Positions 24,886-33,252 of a stretch of 34,040 nt of DNA are shown here, piece by piece; positions within the stretch are counted from its first letter, which is position 1; every line of letters starts with the position of its first letter. The notes under the pieces are model-generated. The model had not been told where the DNA came from, made no database searches, and was given only the letters and a program-made list of their open reading frames with translations. Source of the stretch: Xanthobacteraceae bacterium (GTDB taxonomy: Bacteria; Pseudomonadota; Alphaproteobacteria; Rhizobiales; Xanthobacteraceae). Made by a program: the position numbers and the translations under genes. The DNA lies in assembly GCA_019748335.1 (NCBI GenBank), contig JAIEPP010000711.1, positions 1 through 34,040 on the forward strand. The letters run 5' to 3'.

Positions 24886-27042
24886 ATGAACCAGGAAATC
24901 CGCCCGCGGCCAAACGGTTCGGCGGCCGGGAACGAAAAGACATTGGTTCGCCTGGCCGCGGATATCGGCGGAACATTTACCGATATCGTTCTCGAGGTCG
25001 GCGACAAGCGCCTGACCAGGAAAATCTTGACGACGGCGAAATATCCGGAATTGGGCGTCATGAACGGCGCCGGACTGGCGCTGGACGAGGCCGGCCTGAC
25101 CTACGCCGACATCGACATTTTCGTCCATGGCACGACCTTGGCGACCAACGCCGTGCTCGAGCGAAGTGGCGCGACGACGGCTCTGATCGCGACTGAAGGT
25201 TTCCGCGATGTCATCGAGATCGGTACCGAAGGACGGTTCGATCAGTATGATCTCCAGATCGAAAAGCAGGTTCCGCTGGTGCCGCGCTCGTTGCGACTGA
25301 CCGTTCGTGAACGGATCGATTCGCGCGGAAATGTTCTGGTCGAACTGGACGAGGCCGCGCTTGCCGATCACGCACGGCGCTTGGAGAAAGAAAAGATCGA
25401 GAGCATCGCCATCTGCTTCATCCACGCCTATGCGAACGGCGAGCACGAGCGGCGCGCGCGCGACATCCTTGCCGGCGCGCTCCCGAATGTCCCGATCTCG
25501 ATCTCGTCGGAAGTCTGCCCCGAAATCCGCGAATACGAGCGGACCTCCACGACGGTTGCCAACGCCTACGTCCGTCCGCAGATGGCGGATTACCTCGCGC
25601 GCATGAAATCGGCGTTGTCGCGCGTGAAATTCAAGGGGGTCATCTACCTGGTGACGTCGAACGGAGGCCTGACCTCACTGGAGACCGCGCGCCGTTTCCC
25701 GGTCCGGCTCATCGAATCCGGCCCGGCCGGCGGGGCGATATTCGCCGCCGATATTGCGGCGCGCCTTGACGAACGAAGCGTGCTGTCGTTCGACATGGGC
25801 GGAACCACCGCAAAGATGTGCCTGATCGAGAATCTGCGTCCGGACACGGACCGCGTCTACGAGGTTGACCGCGCGGCGCGCTTTCAGAAAGGCAGCGGGC
25901 TTCCCCTGCGCATCCCGGTGATCGACCTCGTCGAGATCGGCGCCGGCGGGGGCTCGATTGCCCACGTCGATTCCCTGAAGAACGTCATGGTTGGGCCGCG
26001 AAGTGCCGGATCGCAGCCGGGACCGGCCTGCTATGGGTTGGGCGGAACGCTTCCGACGGTTACCGATGCCGATGCCGTGCTTGGACTGATCGAACCCGCG
26101 GCATTTGCCGGTGGAACGGTCGAACTCGACCTTGCTGCCGCCACGACGGCGCTTGAGGACCATGTTGGACAGCCCTTGCAGATGTCCGCCGAACTGGCCG
26201 CCTATGCCGTCCACGAAATGGTCTGCGAAAGTATGGCGAGCGCCGCGCGGGTTCACGCGATCGAGAAGGGGAAGACCACGGCCAATCACACCATGATCGC
26301 ATTCGGCGGCGCCGCGCCTCTGCATGCGGCGCGCGTCGCCGAAAAGATAGGTGTCCGCCGCGTCGTGATTCCGCAGAATGCCGGCGTCGGCTCGGCGGTA
26401 GGTTTTCTCAGGGCGCCGATCTCCTACGAACTCGTGCAAAGCCGGCACGCGTTGGTGGAGACACTCGAGTACTCCGGCATCTCCGAGATGCTGCATCAAA
26501 TGGAGCGGGAAGCGCGGCTGCTGGTCGAAGAGGGGGCCGGGGACGCGCCGCTGAAGACCCGCAAGCTCGCTTTCATGCGATATGTCGGCCAAGGCCACGA
26601 GATCGCGGTCTCGATTCCCGATCGGGATCTGACGGAGAACGATCGTGAAACCCTGGCGAGGGATTTCGAAGACACCTATACGCGGTTGTTCAATCGAACC
26701 ATTCCCGGGGCCGCCAAGGAAATCCTGAGCTGGTCGGTTCTTGTCACAGCGGAGAGCGCGGATAGACTGGGTCCCATCGCGCAAGTGACGGCTGTGGAAG
26801 GGACGGCGGTGGCGCACCGGGTCCGGCGCTTCTTTGATGGACGCAAGGGGACGCATATCGAGCTGCCGCTCTTCGAGCGGGAGGCGCTCGCCGCAGGAGT
26901 CAGGATCAGCGGACCGGCTCTGATCTCGGAGCGTGAAACGACCACCTTCGTATCGGCCGCGTTCGATGCTCACATCGACCGCCACGGCAATATCGTGTTG
27001 AACCGCAATCAACCCGCCGGAAGCAAAAATGCAGCAAATTGA
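24886..27042 (+). CDS. hyuA: hydantoinase/oxoprolinase family protein, subunit A
   Basis: 718-residue HyuA-type subunit with an ASKHA-like ATP-binding fold. DIGGTFTDIV (26-35) starts the Hydant_A_N domain; HGTTLATNAVLER follows near residue 82; the Hydantoinase_A core has SNGGLTS, ESGPAGG, SFDMGGTTAKMCLIE, EIGAGGGSIA and GPACYGLGG. Enzymes of this family with HyuB cleave 5-oxoproline or N-methylhydantoin with ATP, or carboxylate ketones. ATG 24886 is preferred: the upstream 22 codons are non-conserved and a purine-rich AAGAGAATAAG precedes this ATG. It overlaps hyuB by 14 nt. Its place behind a D-glutamate-cyclase homologue favours the oxoprolinase activity, possibly on the D-isomer; this is inference. 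Confidence 0.92.
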   Translation: MNQEIRPRPNGSAAGNEKTLVRLAADIGGTFTDIVLEVGDKRLTRKILTTAKYPELGVMNGAGLALDEAGLTYADIDIFVHGTTLATNAVLERSGATTALIATEGFRDVIEIGTEGRFDQYDLQIEKQVPLVPRSLRLTVRERIDSRGNVLVELDEAALADHARRLEKEKIESIAICFIHAYANGEHERRARDILAGALPNVPISISSEVCPEIREYERTSTTVANAYVRPQMADYLARMKSALSRVKFKGVIYLVTSNGGLTSLETARRFPVRLIESGPAGGAIFAADIAARLDERSVLSFDMGGTTAKMCLIENLRPDTDRVYEVDRAARFQKGSGLPLRIPVIDLVEIGAGGGSIAHVDSLKNVMVGPRSAGSQPGPACYGLGGTLPTVTDADAVLGLIEPAAFAGGTVELDLAAATTALEDHVGQPLQMSAELAAYAVHEMVCESMASAARVHAIEKGKTTANHTMIAFGGAAPLHAARVAEKIGVRRVVIPQNAGVGSAVGFLRAPISYELVQSRHALVETLEYSGISEMLHQMEREARLLVEEGAGDAPLKTRKLAFMRYVGQGHEIAVSIPDRDLTENDRETLARDFEDTYTRLFNRTIPGAAKEILSWSVLVTAESADRLGPIAQVTAVEGTAVAHRVRRFFDGRKGTHIELPLFEREALAAGVRISGPALISERETTTFVSAAFDAHIDRHGNIVLNRNQPAGSKNAAN

Positions 27043-28684
27043 CGCAAGCGCGAGTATCGACCTCCAGGTCATGTGGCATCGATTGATCGCAATCGTCGAG
27101 GAGCAGGCTCAGGTCCTGATACGAACGGCGTTCAGTCCTATCGTGCGGGAATGCGCCGACCTTTCCGCCGGGGTCTTCGACACCAGCGGTAACATGCTGG
27201 CGCAGGCGATTACGGGTGCTCCCGGCCACGTCAACACCATGGCGGAATCGGTGCGGCATTTCATGCGTCGCTATCCGCTGCAAACGATGCAGCCGGGCGA
27301 CGTGTTCATCACCAACGATCCCTGGAAAGGAACCGGCCACCTCAACGATTTTGTGGTCGTAACGCCCTGTTTCAGGAACGGCAGGGCGGTGGCGCTGTTC
27401 TGCTGCACCAGCCACGTCATGGACATCGGTGGGCTCGGTTTCGGTCCCGACGGCTCCGACGTTTACATGGAGGGCCTTCACATTCCGATGCTCAAGTTGT
27501 TCGAGCGGGGGCAAGTCAACGAAACGTTGATGGCGATGATCTGCGGCAATACCCGCCAGGAGGTCGAGACGGAAGGGGATACCTACGCGCTTGCCGCCTG
27601 TAACGATGTCGGCGCCACGCGTTTGCTGGAAATGATGGAGGAGTTCGAGATCGACGATCTCGAGGCACTTTCTTCGCACGTGCTGTCGCGTTCGCGCGAG
27701 GCGATGATTTCGGAGATCAGCAAGTTGCCGAAAGGTACTTGGAAAAACAGCATGACGGTCGATGGTTACGATACCCCGATCGTACTGTCGGCAACGCTGA
27801 CGATCTCCGACGAGGGTATCCACGTCGATTATTCCGGTTCGTCCGCACAGTCTCCGCGGGGCATCAACGTCGCCATCAACTACACCGCAGCCTACACCAT
27901 GTTCGGGCTTGCATGTGCCATTGGCGGACGGATTCCGAACAATTCGGGTTCGCTCTCGATGTTTACGATCACCGCGCCCGAGGGGTCGGTATTGAACGCA
28001 CTGAAGCCGGCACCGGTGTCGACGCGGCATGTAATCGGGCAGATGCTCCCGGATGTGGTGTTCGGATGTCTTCGCCAGGTGGTGCCCGATCGCGTGCCGG
28101 CGGAAGGCGCCTCGTCGGTTTGGTTGATCACGATGCGCGGGGAAACCGCCGATGGGCGCTCGGGCCGTTACGGCTTTACGGTAGGCTTTACCAGCAATGG
28201 CGGCACTGGCGCGAGGAGTGGCAAGGACGGTTTGTCCGCGACCGCGTTCCCGACCAGTCTATCGGGAACGCCGGTGGAGATCGCCGAGACGCAGACGCCG
28301 TTGCTGTTCTGGCGCAAGGAACTGCGCGAAGGATCCGGCGGTGCGGGCAAGACTCGCGGCGGTCTCGGTCAGGTGCTGGAAATCGAATCGGCCTGCAACA
28401 AGCCGTTCCAGGTTCTCGCTTCCTTCGATCGTATCTCGTTCGCAGCCCGTGGCCACGAAGGTGCTGATGACGGATCGGCGGGCTTTATCGGACTGAAGTC
28501 GGGACAGAAGCTGAAGGGCAAGGGGGCTCAGGAGGTGGAAGCCGGGGAACGGCTGATCCTGATGACACCTGGCGGTGGGGGCCGGGGGAATCCGCGGTCG
28601 CGTGCACAGGAAGATGTGGCGCGCGACGTCCGGGACGGGCTGATTTCCATCGAGGTCGCCAGATCGGTGTATGGCGCGCGATAG
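27029..28684 (+). CDS. hyuB: hydantoinase/oxoprolinase family protein, subunit B
   Basis: 551-residue HyuB (Hydantoinase_B) subunit of normal stand-alone length. Landmarks are RTAFSPIVRECADLSAGVFD, GAPGHVNTM, the NDPWKGTGHLNDF motif (96-108; the NDP...H...D pattern contributes metal-binding residues in the family), CCTSHVMDIGG, and the glycine-rich end MTPGGGGRGNPR. ATG 27029 overlaps the end of hyuA by 14 nt, with GGAAG upstream, so translation is probably coupled. With HyuA it should form one ATP-dependent ring-opening or carboxylating enzyme in the cytoplasm. The NDPW-GTGHL variant differs from the NDPYRGGTHLPD wording of classical 5-oxoprolinases, so the substrate needs testing. Confidence 0.92.
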   Translation: MQQIDASASIDLQVMWHRLIAIVEEQAQVLIRTAFSPIVRECADLSAGVFDTSGNMLAQAITGAPGHVNTMAESVRHFMRRYPLQTMQPGDVFITNDPWKGTGHLNDFVVVTPCFRNGRAVALFCCTSHVMDIGGLGFGPDGSDVYMEGLHIPMLKLFERGQVNETLMAMICGNTRQEVETEGDTYALAACNDVGATRLLEMMEEFEIDDLEALSSHVLSRSREAMISEISKLPKGTWKNSMTVDGYDTPIVLSATLTISDEGIHVDYSGSSAQSPRGINVAINYTAAYTMFGLACAIGGRIPNNSGSLSMFTITAPEGSVLNALKPAPVSTRHVIGQMLPDVVFGCLRQVVPDRVPAEGASSVWLITMRGETADGRSGRYGFTVGFTSNGGTGARSGKDGLSATAFPTSLSGTPVEIAETQTPLLFWRKELREGSGGAGKTRGGLGQVLEIESACNKPFQVLASFDRISFAARGHEGADDGSAGFIGLKSGQKLKGKGAQEVEAGERLILMTPGGGGRGNPRSRAQEDVARDVRDGLISIEVARSVYGAR

Positions 28685-28692
28685 AGGCGTCG

Positions 28693-29622
28693 GTGTCGGA
28701 TCGGCTCAACGAACTCGACGTCTCGCTCCTGATGGCGCTGGACGCCCTGCTGATCGAACGTAATGTCAGTCGTGCGGCACATCGTCTTGGCATCACACAA
28801 CCGGCGCTCTCCGGTCGGCTCGGCCGGCTGCGGGTGCTATTCGACGATCGGATGTTCGTGCCGATCGCCGGTCGGGGCGTGACCCCGACACCCCGCGCGG
28901 TAGGGGTCGAGAAGAACCTGACAAAGGTCCTGGCGCAGTTGCGGGAGCTTGTCGGGCCGGAACAGGCGTTTGATCCCCAGCTGGATGAACGGACATTCGT
29001 CGTCGCCGCTTACGACAATCCGGCCGCGATGCTTGCGCCGGAATTGCTGCCGAGCTTCAAGGTTGACGCGCCGCGCGTCCGATTGGCATTCGTGTTGCCC
29101 GATCATGACAAGCTGGCGATAGAGCTGGAACGGGGTGATATCGATCTGTTTGTCGGTGTCATCAAGCACCAGCATCCTGATCTGCTGAGTCGGACGTTGT
29201 TCGAGGAGGAATGGATGACCGCCCAGCGGCGCGGACATCCCCGTGGCAGAGTGAGACCGACCCTGGACGAATTCTGTGAACTCGACCACCTTCTGATCTC
29301 GGCCGAAGGCGCCGAATTCACCGGAATGGTGGACCGGGAGCTTGCCAAACTTGGCCGGAAGCGACATGTGAGCATTTCGATACAGAGCTACGCCCTTGCT
29401 CCGCTGATGATTGCGAACAGCGATTGTCTGTGTACCCTGCCAAGGCGATTTCTGCAGCGCTTCGAGCCTCTGCTCGAGCTGTTTGAGCCGCCGCTGGAAC
29501 TCGGTCGTTTCCGTCTTCAGGCGCTCTGGCACCGTCGCATGCAGGATGATGCAGCGCACCGCTGGATCCGCGAGCGAATTTTTGCGGCGGCCGCGGCGCA
29601 GGTTTCCCAAGCGTCAATCTGA
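28693..29622 (+). CDS. LysR-family regulator, NodD/NahR-like branch (LysR3), GTG start
   Basis: 309-residue LTTR. The DNA-binding part reads LNELDVSLLMALDALLIERNVSRAAHRLGITQPALSGRLGRLRVLFDDRMFV, with LDALL-ERNVSRAA and QPALS typical of the NodD/NahR/PcpR branch rather than of LysR1 and LysR2. The effector domain continues to about residue 300. GTG 28693 is 8 bp after the hyuB stop and has GAGG 5 nt upstream; no ATG fits. It is probably cotranscribed with hyuAB. No nod-box-like sequence was recognised in the window. It may respond to an aromatic or other effector and control a promoter outside the locus, or the downstream genes. Confidence 0.9.
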   Translation: MSDRLNELDVSLLMALDALLIERNVSRAAHRLGITQPALSGRLGRLRVLFDDRMFVPIAGRGVTPTPRAVGVEKNLTKVLAQLRELVGPEQAFDPQLDERTFVVAAYDNPAAMLAPELLPSFKVDAPRVRLAFVLPDHDKLAIELERGDIDLFVGVIKHQHPDLLSRTLFEEEWMTAQRRGHPRGRVRPTLDEFCELDHLLISAEGAEFTGMVDRELAKLGRKRHVSISIQSYALAPLMIANSDCLCTLPRRFLQRFEPLLELFEPPLELGRFRLQALWHRRMQDDAAHRWIRERIFAAAAAQVSQASI

Positions 29623-29639
29623 TCGCGGGCAAGAACGGT

Positions 29640-29664
29640 GCCCGGAGTGCCTCACCGGGCTCTT
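29640..29664 (+). terminator. possible weak terminator after lysR3
   Basis: GCCCGG (29640-29645) and CCGGGC (29655-29660) form a 6-bp GC stem with a 9-nt loop followed by TCTT, 18 nt past the lysR3 stop. The T-run is poor. Confidence 0.32.
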
Positions 29665-29827
29665 CAACCCGCCGATATCAGCCATTCGTCCTATCGATTT
29701 CAACCGCGGCCGGCAGGCGCCTAAACGTCGCATTGGCTCGGCGGCAGACGCTGGCCGCAACAGGCGTCGCCACGCGGGTGAGCCGCTTGCTTCGCCTTAC
29801 CAGTCTCACAATCGAAGGTACGCCAAC

Positions 29828-30511
29828 ATGCTGAAACTTTACTTCCACTCCACGCCGAATTCGATGAAGGTGGCTCTCCTGCTCGAGGAGTTGCAGTTGC
29901 CGTTCGAGGTCCTGCCCATCGACATTATGAAGGGCGAGCAGCACCAGATCGAATTCCTGAAGATCAATCCCAATGCCAAGGTGCCCGCCGTCGAGGATGA
30001 TGGCATCCAGGTATTCGATTCGCATGCCATTCTGCTCCACCTCGCAGCCAAGCACGGGAAATACATTCCAGCCGCGCCGCAAGCGCAGGCCGCAACACTC
30101 TCCTGGCTCGAATTTGTTGCCACCGGCCTGTCAGTCTTCTCCGGTCAGGCCGTTCATTTCCTGCACTATGCCCCGGAGGCGCTGCCTTACGCCAAGAACC
30201 GGTATGTCAAGGAAGTGGAACGACACTACGGTGTCCTGGACAAACATCTCGAAGGATCGAAATATCTGGCCGGGTCCGAATACAGCATCGCCGATATGGC
30301 GCTATGGGGCTGGGCCATTTCCGCCGGCTACATTTTCGGTGAGCAGGGGCTCGCTGCCTTCCCGAACGTTCAGCGGCTGGTCACGGAAATCGGAGCAAGG
30401 CCGGCGGCCCTCAAGGCGCTCAAGCTGAAGGAGAGCACGTCCTTCAAATCGGAGCTGGATGAGCAGGCCCGTAAGGCGATGTTCCCCCAGAACGAAGGAC
30501 TAGCCGCGTAA
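29828..30511 (+). CDS. glutathione S-transferase family protein (Nu/YfcG-like)
   Basis: 227-residue cytosolic GST-fold protein. The thioredoxin-like N-terminal domain begins MLKLYFHSTPNSMKVALLLEEL, where TPN is typical of the Nu class (YfcG/YghU). NPNAKVPAVEDDG carries the cis-proline and the DSHAILLHLA segment holds the glutathione gamma-glutamyl contact (usually Glu/Asp-Ser). The helical C-terminal domain has YSIADMALWGWA. ATG 29828 has GAAGG 8 nt upstream; the frame is open further back over lysR3 but without homology. It may be disulfide reductase-like, as in YfcG. A gap of 205 bp from lysR3 and a possible weak terminator suggest its own promoter. It could link the locus to gamma-glutamyl thiols, but its role here is uncertain. 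Confidence 0.9.
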   Translation: MLKLYFHSTPNSMKVALLLEELQLPFEVLPIDIMKGEQHQIEFLKINPNAKVPAVEDDGIQVFDSHAILLHLAAKHGKYIPAAPQAQAATLSWLEFVATGLSVFSGQAVHFLHYAPEALPYAKNRYVKEVERHYGVLDKHLEGSKYLAGSEYSIADMALWGWAISAGYIFGEQGLAAFPNVQRLVTEIGARPAALKALKLKESTSFKSELDEQARKAMFPQNEGLAA

Positions 30512-30533
30512 GAAGCGCGCCGCTTCACTTCGA

Positions 30534-30561
30534 GCGGAGACCGGGCATGCCCGGCCTCCGC
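30534..30561. terminator. hairpin between converging gst and M20 genes
   Basis: GCGGAG-A-CCGGGC (30534-30546) pairs with GCCCGG-C-CTCCGC (30549-30561): 12 pairs with one mismatch and a very short centre. It lies between converging stops at 30511 and 30602 and could end both transcripts, although neither side has a T-run. Confidence 0.42.
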
Positions 30562-30601
30562 CGCATGGCCATCGGGCCTCCGCTATTACCGACTTGGCAG
30601 T

Positions 30602-31765
30602 TTAGCCCGGCAGCCGGTTCCGGACGATCTCGCTCCACAGCGACATGCCAAAGGGCAGCACGTCGTCGTTGAAATTATAGGCCGGGTGGTGGAGCGACTC
30701 CGAGTCTCCATTTCCGATCAGGATGAACGCCCCCGGGCGCTCCAGCAGGAATTCTGCGAAGTCTTCCGATCCCATCTGCGGAGCGATATTGGTGTCGACA
30801 TGTTCCTCACCGACGAGTTGAGCGGCAGCTTCCGCAAAATAGCCGCTGCAGCCAGCCTCATTTACCATTGCCGGTATCGTGTGCCTGTAGGTGACCATTG
30901 CCCTTGCACCGTATGAGTGGGCCGTCGCCTCTGCGATCATGCGCATTCGTCCTTCGCAGAACTTGCTCGCTGCCGCAGTCAGGGTTCGAACCGATCCGGA
31001 CAGGCGACCGAACTGCGGAATGACGTTATCAGCCTCGCCGGCGTGTATCTGGCAAGCGGAAATGACGACGGCGTCCCTTGGGTCGACATTTCTGGCGACG
31101 ATCGTCTGCAGCGCATTCACGATGGCAGCCAGAACAACGACCGTGTCGACGGCCTTGTCCGGCGTGGCGGCGTGACCGCCCTTTCCCTCGATCTCGATCG
31201 TGAACGAGTCGAACGCCGCCATAATCGAGCCGGTCCGTATAGCGAAGCTGCCAACCGGAATACCCGGCCAGTTGTGCATACCGTAGATCTCGTCGATGCC
31301 GAAGCGCTTCATCAAACCATCGTCGATCATCGCGCGGGCACCACCGGCGCCACCTTCCTCCGCCGGTTGAAACACGAGGATGACCGTCCCCGAAAAGTCT
31401 CGGACTTCGGCGAGGTATCTTGCGGCCCCCAGCAGCATCGAGCTGTGTCCGTCGTGGCCGCAGGCATGCATCAGGCCCGGGACGCGCGATCGATAGGGCA
31501 GATTCGTTTGCTCCGTGATCGGGAGGGCGTCCATGTCCGCGCGCAGGCCGACCGTCCGGCTGCCGGCCGTGCCGCGGCCTTTGATGATGCCGACGACGCC
31601 GGTTCGTCCCAATCCCTCGATAACATCGTCGCAACCGAACTCGCGAAGACGTTGCGCCACGAAGGCCGCGGTGTTCTGGACGTCAAACTCCAATTCCGGA
31701 TTTTCGTGCAGATGATGCCGCCATGAGATGACGTCCGGCAATAGCTCAGAAATGCGCTCCAGCAT
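30602..31765 (-). CDS. M20-family amidohydrolase (HipO/IAA-amino-acid hydrolase-like)
   Basis: 387-residue M20D metallohydrolase that would cleave an N-acyl amino acid or similar amide. Metal-site residues are visible: Cys102, His104 and Asp105 in HACGHDGH, Glu136-Glu137 in PAEEGGAGG, His164 in YGMHNWPG and a late His in SLHHPAYNFND. A dimerisation domain (FTIEIEGKGGHAATPD, GEADNVIPQ, GSVRTL) is inserted in the middle. The RHHLHENPELEF start and the length are typical. ATG 31765 has GGAG 8 nt upstream. It is transcribed toward the gst gene and divergently from the M19 gene. An intrinsic terminator-like hairpin lies in its upstream region, 76 nt before the ATG. It probably deacylates an intermediate in the same pathway, but could act on plant-derived conjugates. 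Confidence 0.92.
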   Translation of the reverse strand: MLERISELLPDVISWRHHLHENPELEFDVQNTAAFVAQRLREFGCDDVIEGLGRTGVVGIIKGRGTAGSRTVGLRADMDALPITEQTNLPYRSRVPGLMHACGHDGHSSMLLGAARYLAEVRDFSGTVILVFQPAEEGGAGGARAMIDDGLMKRFGIDEIYGMHNWPGIPVGSFAIRTGSIMAAFDSFTIEIEGKGGHAATPDKAVDTVVVLAAIVNALQTIVARNVDPRDAVVISACQIHAGEADNVIPQFGRLSGSVRTLTAAASKFCEGRMRMIAEATAHSYGARAMVTYRHTIPAMVNEAGCSGYFAEAAAQLVGEEHVDTNIAPQMGSEDFAEFLLERPGAFILIGNGDSESLHHPAYNFNDDVLPFGMSLWSEIVRNRLPG

Positions 31766-32181
31766 CGATCTGTCTCCAGGAAAGCTGGCCGTAGCACCCC
31801 CCCAAGGAAGCGCGACCGCTTCGCAGTTCCGGCCATTGGTAAAAAGGGACCACCGACCGAAGGTCGGTGGTCCGAGTCTTGGGAGGAAACGCAGATGCCG
31901 TCCCTATCAAGAAAGGCATGAGCGGCACTGGCTTAGCATCCCAGGCGGAACTGACCAGCGCAGAATGGAGAACGGACCGATGCCAGCCGCGCAACGGCGG
32001 GTGAAAACCGGGATCAGGCTGCACTGCTGCCGATCGGAGTCTGGCCAACGACAAGTCTCGGTGACCGGCTCCGAAGTTGGCATTGCCATGGCGGCAACGC
32101 CCCGCCGCCGAAATTGTGCTTTTCATGCGTTCGCGCGTGGGCAAAGTGATCGGATGGTCCGCCAACCCCACATGGTTTCTA
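31766..32181. promoter_or_regulatory. divergent region of the M20 and M19 genes
   Basis: 416 bp without a convincing gene. It holds a strong minus-strand terminator-like hairpin (31841-31873) and a small hairpin GAAGCG-CGAC-CGCTTC (31807-31822). There is a run of seven C (31797-31803). GATGCC and GGCAT half-sites lie 15 bp apart (31894-31919). A 205-codon minus-strand open frame spans the gap but overlaps both neighbouring genes and resembles nothing I know. Confidence 0.5.
31841..31873 (-). terminator. intrinsic terminator-like hairpin upstream of the M20 gene
   Basis: GGACCACCGACC (31847-31858) and GGTCGGTGGTCC (31862-31873) form a perfect 12-bp stem with a GAA loop. AAAAA at 31841-31845 gives a TTTTT tail on the minus strand. 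No gene on that strand ends just before it; it lies 76 nt before the M20 start codon. It may end an unannotated small RNA or act as an attenuator in the M20 leader. Confidence 0.7.
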
Positions 32182-33243
32182 ATGCATAACGCAATCCCGG
32201 TCTTTGACGGCCACAACGACGTCCTCCTGAGGCTCTTGAAGTCGACGTCGGGTGATCCGGTCTCGGACTTTCTCCAAGGCGAGGAGCGGGGACATATCGA
32301 TCTGAAAAAGGCAAAGGCTGGGTCGCTGGTAGGAGGCCTGTTCGCGCTGTATTCGCCGTCCACGTCCGAACCGCTTGCGTTTTCCCGTCAAATGGCCGGC
32401 GGACAATACAAGCTGCCGTTGCCGCCTCGTCTGAGTCTTGAGGAGGCAAGAAATCCGATCCTCTCGATGCTGGCGACGCTGCTGAAGATCGAGAGATCGT
32501 CGCTCGGAGGCGTGGCGATCTGTCGGACCGTCAAGGAAATCAGGTCGACGATCGCGCGTGGCGCGCTCGCCGTGGTGCTGCATATCGAGGGCGCCGACGC
32601 GATCGATGCGAATCTCGATCTGCTTGAGCTTCTCTATGCGGCCGGTTTGCGTTCGCTCGGGCCGGTCTGGAGTCGGGACAATATCTTTGGCCACGGCGTT
32701 CCCTTTCATTTCCCTTCGGGGCCGGATATCGGCGAAGGCTTGACGGCCGATGGCGAGCGACTTGTCAAAGTCTGCAACGACAAGCGTATCCTGGTCGATC
32801 TGTCGCACATCACCGAGAAGGGATTTTGGGATGTCGCCCGTCTCAGCCATGCTCCCTTGGTCGCCACCCATTCCAATGCCCATGCGCTGTGCCCATCACC
32901 CCGAAATCTCACCGATAAGCAGCTCGCGGCGATCAGGGAGACCAAGGGCATCGCCGGCTTGAATTTCGCGACGTGTTTTCTGAGACCGGATGGCAGCATG
33001 CGGCCCGATACCGAGGTCGACTTGATGGTCAGGCAAATCGATTATCTGATCGAAAAGCTCGGAGAGGACCACGTCGGATTGGGCTCGGATTTCGACGGTG
33101 CTGTCGTGCCGGAGGCGATTGGTTCGGCCGCCGGCCTGCAGGTCCTGTTCGAGGCATTACGAAAGCGCGGCTACACCGATCCGTTGTTGCGAAAAATCGG
33201 CTCGGAAAACTGGCTGGCCGTTCTGGAAAGAACCATCGGCTGA
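32182..33243 (+). CDS. M19-family membrane dipeptidase (renal dipeptidase-like)
   Basis: 353-residue zinc dipeptidase of the amidohydrolase superfamily. Ligands line up with the human enzyme: His11 and Asp13 (FDGHND), bridging Glu136 (LHIEGADA), His209 (VDLSHI), His230 (VATHSNAHAL), with the same 73- and 21-residue spacings, plus the GLGSDFDG motif near 300-306. These enzymes split dipeptides, including ones with a C-terminal D-residue, and some act on L-Cys-Gly or D-amino-acid dipeptides. No signal peptide or anchor is seen, so it is cytoplasmic in spite of the family name. ATG 32182 (MHNAIPVFDGHND) is where homology begins; no strong ribosome site is visible, and in-frame starts at 32077 (TTG) and 32125 remain possible. 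It fits a role in breaking imported dipeptides. Confidence 0.9.
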   Translation: MHNAIPVFDGHNDVLLRLLKSTSGDPVSDFLQGEERGHIDLKKAKAGSLVGGLFALYSPSTSEPLAFSRQMAGGQYKLPLPPRLSLEEARNPILSMLATLLKIERSSLGGVAICRTVKEIRSTIARGALAVVLHIEGADAIDANLDLLELLYAAGLRSLGPVWSRDNIFGHGVPFHFPSGPDIGEGLTADGERLVKVCNDKRILVDLSHITEKGFWDVARLSHAPLVATHSNAHALCPSPRNLTDKQLAAIRETKGIAGLNFATCFLRPDGSMRPDTEVDLMVRQIDYLIEKLGEDHVGLGSDFDGAVVPEAIGSAAGLQVLFEALRKRGYTDPLLRKIGSENWLAVLERTIG

Positions 33244-33252
33244 TCCGTATCC

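Noticed and set aside
31752-31765. ATGC-N6-GCAT at the M20 start codon
   Set aside because: The spacing is one base short of the other boxes and it overlaps codons 1-5 of M20; half-turn-altering spacing is unlikely to be bound.
31746-32363. 205-codon minus-strand frame spanning the M20/M19 gap
   Set aside because: It overlaps the start regions of two solid genes and contains the terminator-like hairpin; composition and sequence do not suggest a protein.
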